Part shown: in pieces, positions 59,101 to 64,000 of the stretch
Position numbering within the stretch: the first letter of the stretch is position 1
Layout: the number at the start of each line of letters is the position of its first letter
Assembly: GCA_003116975.1 (NCBI GenBank)
Contig: BGKB01000023.1
Span: 248,001 to 312,000 of the forward strand
DNA length: 64,000 bases
Direction of reading: 5' to 3'
From: Aurantiochytrium sp. KH105
Lineage: Eukaryota > Sar > Bigyra > Thraustochytrida > Thraustochytriidae
Position numbers and translations under genes: made by a program
The notes under the pieces: model-generated
The model's database searches: none
Told to the model about the DNA's origin: nothing
Seen by the model: the letters and a program-made list of their open reading frames with translations, nothing else

Positions 59101-62100
59101 CAAAGTACTCCTCGCGCTTGGGCATGTTCAAGTCATCAATAAAGATGATGTACTGTTTGCCGGCAGGAGGGCCAAAGACGCCCTTGCGGCGCTTCTCGCA
59201 CTTGCCATCAATAAGGTCCTGAGTCTGGTTGGCGCTCGTTTGTGCGGAGAACGTGAGCATGAGAGGAATAAAGTTCGCAGGCATGCCCGTGCTGATGTGT
59301 TTGTTGATATTCACGGTCTTTCCTGTTCCCGTAGGACCGGTCATGAGTAAATGCTTGCCATTGCGCAGCAAAATGTCAATCAAGTATGTGTAGCAGATCG
59401 AGTCGCGTGTGGGAACGATAGTCTCGTGGAAGCTGAGTTCCGGATCACAAACAAAGGGCTTGATCGTCTCCATCCACCGCGTCCAGCGCTTTTCGGGAGG
59501 CGGCTTGCCTCCGTCATCGGCCGCGTAGGCATCCTGCACCGCAACGGGGACGCTCCAGACAAAGTCGTAAATCGTGAGCGGCGTGCCGTCGGCAGCAGCC
59601 TCTGGGAAGCAGAACTCGCAGTCGTGCGAGGTCATAAGATTACGCATGTACTGATCAAATCGCTCGCGGCCCTCGCGGTCGACAGTGCAGCAGAGAGACC
59701 ACACGGCACAAAAGAGGAAGGTGGGCTCCAGGTCCCGGAAGAACTCCTTCACCTTAGCTTTGGAGACTGGCTCTGCGCCCTCGCGCTGCTTAAATGGAGC
59801 AAAGTAGCAGTCGAGGCACTTGAGCAGACTTGCGTTCAGAGCGTTGTCGCACGTCGGCACAGGCTCCTTGAAGTTGCGTCGCAAGAACCAAATGAGGCTC
59901 TTGACGTACTTGTCAAAGAGCGTCTGCAGCTTGGTCACAAACTCGGGCGTGCGCGTGAGCTCGGGAAGCGTCTCGAGCCAGCTGCGCTGGACGGGATCCA
60001 GACCGAGCGAGTGCGGCTCCATGTAGACGATACCGACACGGCTCACCGTGGCGGGCGAGGCGACTTCGAGATCCTCGACCTCAAACATCATGGTCATTTC
60101 TGGACTGAGCGCGACAATCTCTCCCGAATTCAAACAGAGCTTCTTGTTGTCGTCCAGCACAGTGTTCATGTTCTCGATCCAAATGGCATCGACGGGGCCG
60201 TCAAACATGATCCACTTGCGATCCGGGGTCGTGCTCTTGGCGCACTCGCGCACGAGAAAGGCCAGGATCCCGTCCTGCCATTCGTGAGTGTTGGGGTCAA
60301 ACTCGCCGTAGAGCTGACCCATGGTGATGGATTTCGGGTTGACCGTGTGCCGGGCCACATTTTCAAAAGCAAAGCCCTCCACGCCGCGCTTCTTGAGCAA
60401 GCAGAGCGTTTCGTCGAGACACTCGACGTTGCGCGACTTGCCACCGCCCGTTGGACCGACAAGCATCAGACCGTGCCGCACAACAATTGTCTCGTACAGC
60501 TGAATGCACTTTTGCATGAAAAACGGAACCGGCTGGAGAGACATTTTCTCGGAGGTAATCTTGAGGCACTTGAGAAGTTCACCATAGTCGATATCAGGTC
60601 GTTTGCGTCCCGGAAAGAGATCCGAAATAATACCTTTGAAGAGCGGAAGATCATGGCTCAGAAACTTGGGAAGGTTGACATCCTGCAGCGCGCGAAGCAA
60701 AAGAACTTCCTCCTCGGTGTCCGGTTCTGCCGCCTTAAGATTACCAGCGGCCACAATCACAGTCTTGACAGCACGCATACCGTAATCGTAGTGATCCTGA
60801 CTGGAGAGCTGCTCTGAACAGAGCTGAAAAGTCGCCACCATCTTTTTGGCGCAAATTCGCGCCTTGGCGTACCCAAAGGAATAAAGCATGATTTCTCCAA
60901 TGAGCGCGTAATCTGGCACCATCATGGCCACAGGACGAAAGAGGGCTTTCAAGTTGTCGGGCAGCTCTGTGCGTCCGGCATAACCCGGGTTCATCGTAAT
61001 GTACACGGCGAACTGGTCGTTCATGTTGATCATGGTGCCTTCGAACTCGATGCGATCGAGGCCCGCTTTAGCGGCGTGCTGAAGCGTCATGATCTGCTGG
61101 GCCACCACAGAAAGCACCTCGACATCGATCCGGTTGAACTCATCGAAGCAGGCCCACGCGCCACAGCTGCCCAAACCCTTGAAGAATTTGCCCATGGCGA
61201 GATAGTCAAGACCATCGGAGCAGTTAAACACAACGCACTGCTTGGCGAGCGCCTTGGCAAGATCCTTGGTGGTTTCAGTCTTTCCTGTTCCGGCTGGTCC
61301 TGCGGGGGCGCCGCCCAATGTCATTTGCAGGGCACCCATGAGTGTAAGGTAGCACTTGTCCGTCAGCGGCGTAATCACGAGACGGAACGAGTTACCCAGG
61401 TATTCGTAACCGTACGGGCGACGCGAAGATACCATCATAACCCGCATATCGCCGTCGAGACCCTCTCCGTCTTCCCAGTAGAATCGCATTTGGGAGATCC
61501 AGAGAAACTCTTCCTTGTTACTGACGCGCTCCGCTGCCAGCTTTTCAGTGACATCACGCGCGTGGACATCAATGACAGTGAGCGCAGAAAGGGTGATACG
61601 AGCCATGCGCTTGAGATTCGGGTCGCGGACGAGCTCAACCATGTCAGAAATCTGCCGAACCTGTTGCTCAAAGCACTCCTGAACTCCATCTGCTCCTTTG
61701 AGCTCCATTCCCTCCTCAATTTCGCGAGTCCAGTGAAACTGAGATCCATTGATGGCACACTGGCCTGCCACCTTTTGGATCCAGTCCGTACGTGGGATTT
61801 CCACGTACTCGAGCATTGAGGCGTACAAGACTTCCTTGACAGACTGTTTCATGGTGTCGTCAAGCATGGTCATCCAGTCCTCGACATTGCGACCGTCAGG
61901 ATCAATGTCGACCGCGAGCTTGACCTGCTCGCCCTCGCTGGAAAACATATCCGTGATGACCTGGTTCTCGTCAAAGTGCACGCGCTTGATACCCTCGAAA
62001 CACTTTTTCAAGTGAGGCTGCACCATGGTTGGGTCCTTGGTCTGCGAAAGAATTTCAAGAAGTTCTTCGTTGGAGAGAAAGTAGAATCGCGCAAAACCAG

Positions 62101-64000
62101 ACCGTTTCGTCTCGAGGTAATCGCTGAGGCCCTTGCTGACCATATCAAGGAATTTGTTCGACTCGATCCAGCGATCGAGAAGTGCCTCATTGGAGCAGAA
62201 CTTGATGGCGCAAGGCTTCTCAAAGGCAGACCCGAGAGTCTGGCGCCAGTTCTTGTCGACTGTGGCAAAGCGCTTACCCTCTGTGGGCAGCTGCTTGTTG
62301 ATATCAGGCGAGTCAAAAATAGGCTGCAGGTAGAGCCAGTTTCGCTGGACACCAACCCACTCGTCGAGAACATCGCTCACAACACTAAGTGTATGGTTCC
62401 ATTTTTCAATGCGCTCCTCGAATGGTCCCTTAAAGGCGCTGAACATCATTGCTTGCGTCATGGTCACATGCTCATCGAGCAACGCCTGGAGCTCGTCAAA
62501 GCCACGCAGGACGTAGGTCCCCGTCTCTTTGTACGGGACGATATCGAGGTCGACGCCATTCCATTCATTCTCCATCTTGTCGAGGGCAACTTCGATCTGG
62601 AACTCTTTGCCAGCAACTTCTCCGGCCTTGGTAATCATGTCGGCCTTGCTAGCATCGGTCAAGAGACCAAGATCGTCTGACATGAGCTTTTGAAGAGTGA
62701 ACTCTGGATCGTCCGGGTCGAGGACCATAGTCGTCGTGTACCCCAGTTTGGCGTTGACCGCCTTCCAATGGCGCTCGCGCATTCCAGGGTTACGCAGCGA
62801 AAGAACCAGGGGAACCACAGGCTTGAAGTGCTCGACTTGACTTTTGATCTCTTCTGCCACTGCGACAACGTCGGCAAGCTCCTTCTTTTCGAAGAACTTG
62901 ACCGAACGGATGAGGTTGCGGTGGTAGTCGTACACCTCTCCCTCGATCTCCTCGGCGTGCAACTCGGTGAAACGCTTTTCCGTCCAGAGCTTGCTGTTCT
63001 TGAGCCAGGCGTCGGCCGAGTTCCAAAGCGTTTCGTAAGGCTCGAATTCCTTGCCCATGTCGGCGACGGCGTCGTAATTGGTCAGCTCCTGCTCAAAGAG
63101 AATCTCGCGCGAGTTGAATCGCCGAGCGTCTTCTTCGGCCTGATTGAGGCGGCCTCTCAGATCGCGAACGCGTTTGGCAATCATGTTCACGCGACCAAGA
63201 TCCGCATATTGGGAGAGGCCCTCGATGTCTTGGGCGAGCTGCGTCATCGTATACGTAAAGGCCTCCTGCTCCTCTTGTTGCTGTTCCTGGTACGAGACCT
63301 TTGTCATTTCATTGCGAGCCTCGGCCTTTTCGAGCGTCTCTGCAATTGTCTTGGGTCCACCGAAGATTACCCAAGGCAAATCGATGTCATCTTGCTTTTT
63401 GAACTGGTACCAGTACGTGTCAAGAATGGCAATTTTGGCAAAGACCTTGCGCGCATCGGCCTCGAGGGCCCGCACCTTGGTGGGAACCTGCTCCATGTAC
63501 TGCTCAACGGCGGTGAGCTCTTCGATGTTCTCCACAGGTTTTTCGATCTCACGGCGCATGTCTCCGTATTGCTCCGTGATAAAGTTGCCTACTTCGACTG
63601 TGCGCGTTGCGAGCAGGTTCTTCAATCTGTCGATAAGCTCTTGATGCTTTTCTTGCAAGAGCCTGCGCAGGTTGCTGCAAGAAACGGAAAAGACACCGAC
63701 CGTGATGAGGCTTGGGATGACCTCGCCAACCTGCTCCTTGGCCGCCGTGTGCTCGTCGATGAGAGCCTTGATCTTCTTGGGGTCGAGCATTGTGGGGCGC
63801 TTCTTGCTTCCCCCATCGCCCTCACCACCGTTGTCATCGTCCTCCTCCTCCTCCTCTTCGCTAGCGTCGCGACAGCTCTTTGCAACTTCCTTCATAAAGT
63901 CCTCGATCTCAAAGTTCAGAAATTCGAGGTGCTGGTCATACTGCTTGAGGTAGTCTTGCAGAGGCTCCACGGCACTGGTCATGGAGCTATCGATTTGAAC
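53171..64000 (-). CDS. Axonemal inner-arm dynein heavy chain, N-terminus off the right edge
   Basis: The frame is open from 64000 to the stop at 53171-53173, over 3600 residues. Numbering below is from the first ATG at 63982. Four AAA P-loops are visible: AAA1 GPAGTGKTETTKDLAKALAK near 891, AAA2 GPTGGGKSRNVE near 1173, AAA3 GPTGTGKTVN near 1547, AAA4 GVGGSGRQSL (Arg for Lys) near 1894. The linker and N-terminal tail occupy 1-850. The stalk coiled coil and microtubule-binding tip lie about 2130-2480. The C-terminal domain is at 3300-3603, with STTGHSTNFVMWIAVPTNE. FNCSDGLDYLAMGKFFKGLG and SCGAWACFDEFNRIDVEVLS put it in the single-headed inner-arm group (DNAH1/3/7/12-like; the exact member is not decided). 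Ciliary beating role. An acidic insert EEEEEEDDDNGGEGDGG lies near residue 45. Roughly 400-600 N-terminal residues are missing. Confidence 0.97.
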   Translation of the reverse strand, partial: VQIDSSMTSAVEPLQDYLKQYDQHLEFLNFEIEDFMKEVAKSCRDASEEEEEEDDDNGGEGDGGSKKRPTMLDPKKIKALIDEHTAAKEQVGEVIPSLITVGVFSVSCSNLRRLLQEKHQELIDRLKNLLATRTVEVGNFITEQYGDMRREIEKPVENIEELTAVEQYMEQVPTKVRALEADARKVFAKIAILDTYWYQFKKQDDIDLPWVIFGGPKTIAETLEKAEARNEMTKVSYQEQQQEEQEAFTYTMTQLAQDIEGLSQYADLGRVNMIAKRVRDLRGRLNQAEEDARRFNSREILFEQELTNYDAVADMGKEFEPYETLWNSADAWLKNSKLWTEKRFTELHAEEIEGEVYDYHRNLIRSVKFFEKKELADVVAVAEEIKSQVEHFKPVVPLVLSLRNPGMRERHWKAVNAKLGYTTTMVLDPDDPEFTLQKLMSDDLGLLTDASKADMITKAGEVAGKEFQIEVALDKMENEWNGVDLDIVPYKETGTYVLRGFDELQALLDEHVTMTQAMMFSAFKGPFEERIEKWNHTLSVVSDVLDEWVGVQRNWLYLQPIFDSPDINKQLPTEGKRFATVDKNWRQTLGSAFEKPCAIKFCSNEALLDRWIESNKFLDMVSKGLSDYLETKRSGFARFYFLSNEELLEILSQTKDPTMVQPHLKKCFEGIKRVHFDENQVITDMFSSEGEQVKLAVDIDPDGRNVEDWMTMLDDTMKQSVKEVLYASMLEYVEIPRTDWIQKVAGQCAINGSQFHWTREIEEGMELKGADGVQECFEQQVRQISDMVELVRDPNLKRMARITLSALTVIDVHARDVTEKLAAERVSNKEEFLWISQMRFYWEDGEGLDGDMRVMMVSSRRPYGYEYLGNSFRLVITPLTDKCYLTLMGALQMTLGGAPAGPAGTGKTETTKDLAKALAKQCVVFNCSDGLDYLAMGKFFKGLGSCGAWACFDEFNRIDVEVLSVVAQQIMTLQHAAKAGLDRIEFEGTMINMNDQFAVYITMNPGYAGRTELPDNLKALFRPVAMMVPDYALIGEIMLYSFGYAKARICAKKMVATFQLCSEQLSSQDHYDYGMRAVKTVIVAAGNLKAAEPDTEEEVLLLRALQDVNLPKFLSHDLPLFKGIISDLFPGRKRPDIDYGELLKCLKITSEKMSLQPVPFFMQKCIQLYETIVVRHGLMLVGPTGGGKSRNVECLDETLCLLKKRGVEGFAFENVARHTVNPKSITMGQLYGEFDPNTHEWQDGILAFLVRECAKSTTPDRKWIMFDGPVDAIWIENMNTVLDDNKKLCLNSGEIVALSPEMTMMFEVEDLEVASPATVSRVGIVYMEPHSLGLDPVQRSWLETLPELTRTPEFVTKLQTLFDKYVKSLIWFLRRNFKEPVPTCDNALNASLLKCLDCYFAPFKQREGAEPVSKAKVKEFFRDLEPTFLFCAVWSLCCTVDREGRERFDQYMRNLMTSHDCEFCFPEAAADGTPLTIYDFVWSVPVAVQDAYAADDGGKPPPEKRWTRWMETIKPFVCDPELSFHETIVPTRDSICYTYLIDILLRNGKHLLMTGPTGTGKTVNINKHISTGMPANFIPLMLTFSAQTSANQTQDLIDGKCEKRRKGVFGPPAGKQYIIFIDDLNMPKREEYFAQPPIEIVRQWFTYGGWYDRKALSFRKLIDITMCGAMGPPGGGRNPVTARLIRHYTVINYTEMDNAAMQTIYETIVSAFVKSNQLDSDFQSLGAQLVTSTIDIFQTICKELLPTPAKSHYTYNLRDVGKVFQGLLMVNPRVIQAREDMIRLWVHESRRVFADRLINNEDRSWFDGQLKLHISERMHASPDVVFGEAEHLLFCDFLVPGESSYEHVTDLPGLLPLVEEYLVDYNAESKQPMNLVMFMDAITHICRITRVLRQPLGNVLLLGVGGSGRQSLTKLSSFICDFFLYQVEISKGYGMNEWRDDVKTALLKAGIEDKQVSFLFVDTQIIDEQMLEDINGILNSGDVPNLYAPEDMESIMTACKIDCTKKRLPPTKINIYSQYLLRVKRNIHMCLCMSPAPIFRERLRMFPSLVNCCAIDWFSEWPEEALRSVGMGIMQEVDLKLGDHLHNIVELFKVFHQSVAEASVDYFSSLRRYNYVTPTSYLELLNTFKVVLQKKRLEVGGLVQRLQTGLDKLLTTSEMVAELQKELTAMQPNLVKTQAEVEEMIKKIAVDKEGAKETMEIVAREEAEAETKAAKTKEIADDAQRDLDEALPALDQAVACLNKLKKADLDEVKSLKTPPKGVKLTMEAACIMFGVKPVMVKDPDNMGAKIKDYWVAAKGSILVNANQLLQDLMTFDKDNIAEKTIEQITAYIDMPEFTPAEIEKASKACTAICMWVRAMYKYHNVAKAVEPKKALLAEAQAELDETMSSLNDARARLKGVQDQIAALEADFEKSNAKKQQLENDVEQCAARLERAQKLIGGLGGERDRWTSSIEQLNIDYVNLIGDVLISSGCIAYLGPFTSNYREDLTQRWLTDLQRLELPHTPGVDIVQTLGDPVTIRSWNVAGLPSDAHSVQNGIVISEARRWPLLIDPQTQANRYIKNMGRDRGNAPNGIEVVKQSDKNLLRVLENGVRFGKWVLMENVGEKLDAALEPVLQQLTFKQGSQVMMRLGDSTIPYNDNFRFFMTTKLPNPHYPPEVSVKVSLLNFSITPQGLEDQLLGVVMVNELPEKEEKKNALVVNNARMAKELKDIEDTILYMLSNSQGNILDDQELIETLATSKVTSNEINKQVEEAKETEKELDAERESYRPVAFRGSLLFFTISELRNIDPMYEYSLQFFVQLFSQGILNSEHPENPADIPERIRLLNDYFTYSLYQNICRSLFEKHKLLFSFSLVIKVLQGDNKVDPVAWRYLLSGQAPTKLRDCVLRESPPGGWVTDSVWSEVVALSEGLEAFAGFAERFMEHIDAWKRIFDSETAHTDTLPDGYSEKLTMLEKLCAVRCIRPDKIVEAVQLFVSAHFGQRFIEPPPFEIEACYKDSTVVTPLIFVLTSGSDPTKDFLLFAEGQGRKVSAISLGQGQGPLAEAIIEQGAARGNWVLLQNCHLASSWMPKLEQICENLDPDELHKDFRLWLTSMPSKIFPVSVLQNGIKLTKEPPSGLRANLKQAYFNLDDDELSVTNKPAIFRKLLFGLCFFHALIQERRKFGPLGWNVPYEFNDTDLDISRAQLELYLDKYEEPPYTVLRTLTAIINYGGRVTDAIDIRTIDVILKQFYNPEVLKEGYKFSASGVYSTIEIPEDFQNGYLSYIDGLPVNSEPEVFGLHDNANISYAMQETIDLFDTLMLLQPRSGGSSGSASREEIVTNIAKEILAMLPPLDFDLESIQMAYPTRYDESMNTVLVQEVSRYQRLLTVVRESLPALIRALAGLVVLSTELDQMANAMFAQKVPTPWESVAYPSLKPLMPWVKDLCERIAFLRNWVDNGIPPVYWVSGFFFPQAFFTGQLQNFARKLQISIDTTSFKQAYLREDETQIEKGPEDGAYIYGLFLEGARWDHENQQLAASEPKVLYTKMPVIHFVPEQDAKPVTKNVYRAPVYKVLSRRGTLSTTGHSTNFVMWIAVPTNENPDFEMINVRGDSDRADLIRAGVACFCSLKF

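Noticed and set aside
1-64000. tRNA, rRNA, CRISPR, transposase and viral genes
   Set aside because: I looked for T-loop motifs, repeat-spacer arrays, integrase/transposase or reverse transcriptase motifs and saw none I could support.

Overview
The window is nuclear DNA of a protist. Its protein-coding genes are long and mostly intronless. Noncoding DNA is GC-rich and full of tetranucleotide microsatellites. The inventory (an axonemal inner-arm dynein heavy chain, AP-3 mu, a HEATR5-like protein, NOC3, UBL5/Hub1, a tetraspanin, a phospholipid scramblase) is that of a flagellate-forming eukaryote. Gene density, base composition and the rarity of introns suggest a stramenopile of the thraustochytrid type (Labyrinthulomycetes). 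That placement is an inference; no marker gene is present to prove it.

Layout from left to right: 5-oxoprolinase (minus, cut by the left edge); ankyrin protein (minus); ARF-like GTPase (plus); a decayed GAF/nucleotide-cyclase pseudogene (minus) in a 2.8 kb gap; a membrane-anchored protein with three DUF707-like domains (plus); a 2589-residue HEATR5-like protein (minus); phospholipid scramblase (minus); two tandem small genes that each read through an in-frame TGA and look like Rdx/SelW-type selenoproteins with SECIS-like 3'UTR hairpins (plus); NOC3 (minus); a kinesin with coiled coil, polyQ and ankyrin repeats (minus), head to head with an O-fucosyltransferase-like gene (plus); two-exon UBL5 (minus), head to head with two-exon AP-3 mu (plus); a Cys/His-rich unknown (minus); tetraspanin (plus); TruA-type pseudouridine synthase (plus); an 11-bp minisatellite; a TIR/HET-like plus TPR protein (minus); an unknown basic/coiled-coil protein (minus); a GPI-anchored PI-PLC-like protein (plus); and an axonemal dynein heavy chain running off the right edge (minus).

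There is no operon logic. Neighbours are functionally unrelated apart from general themes: membrane traffic (AP-3 mu, HEATR5-like, ARF-like, tetraspanin, scramblase) and microtubule motors (kinesin, dynein). Introns are few and sit close to the start codon: OPLAH after codon 80, UBL5 after codon 16, AP3M inside codon 11. Several reading frames are open upstream from non-ATG codons; I placed starts at the first plausible ATG.

The strongest novelty candidate is the tandem selenoprotein pair at 22693-23956. Both genes have TGA at the same alignment column, followed by Asp-Gly-Gly-Arg. Both lack the Cys normally three residues before Sec. Both carry a similar AUGAC...AAA...CGA hairpin 46-65 nt after the stop codon.
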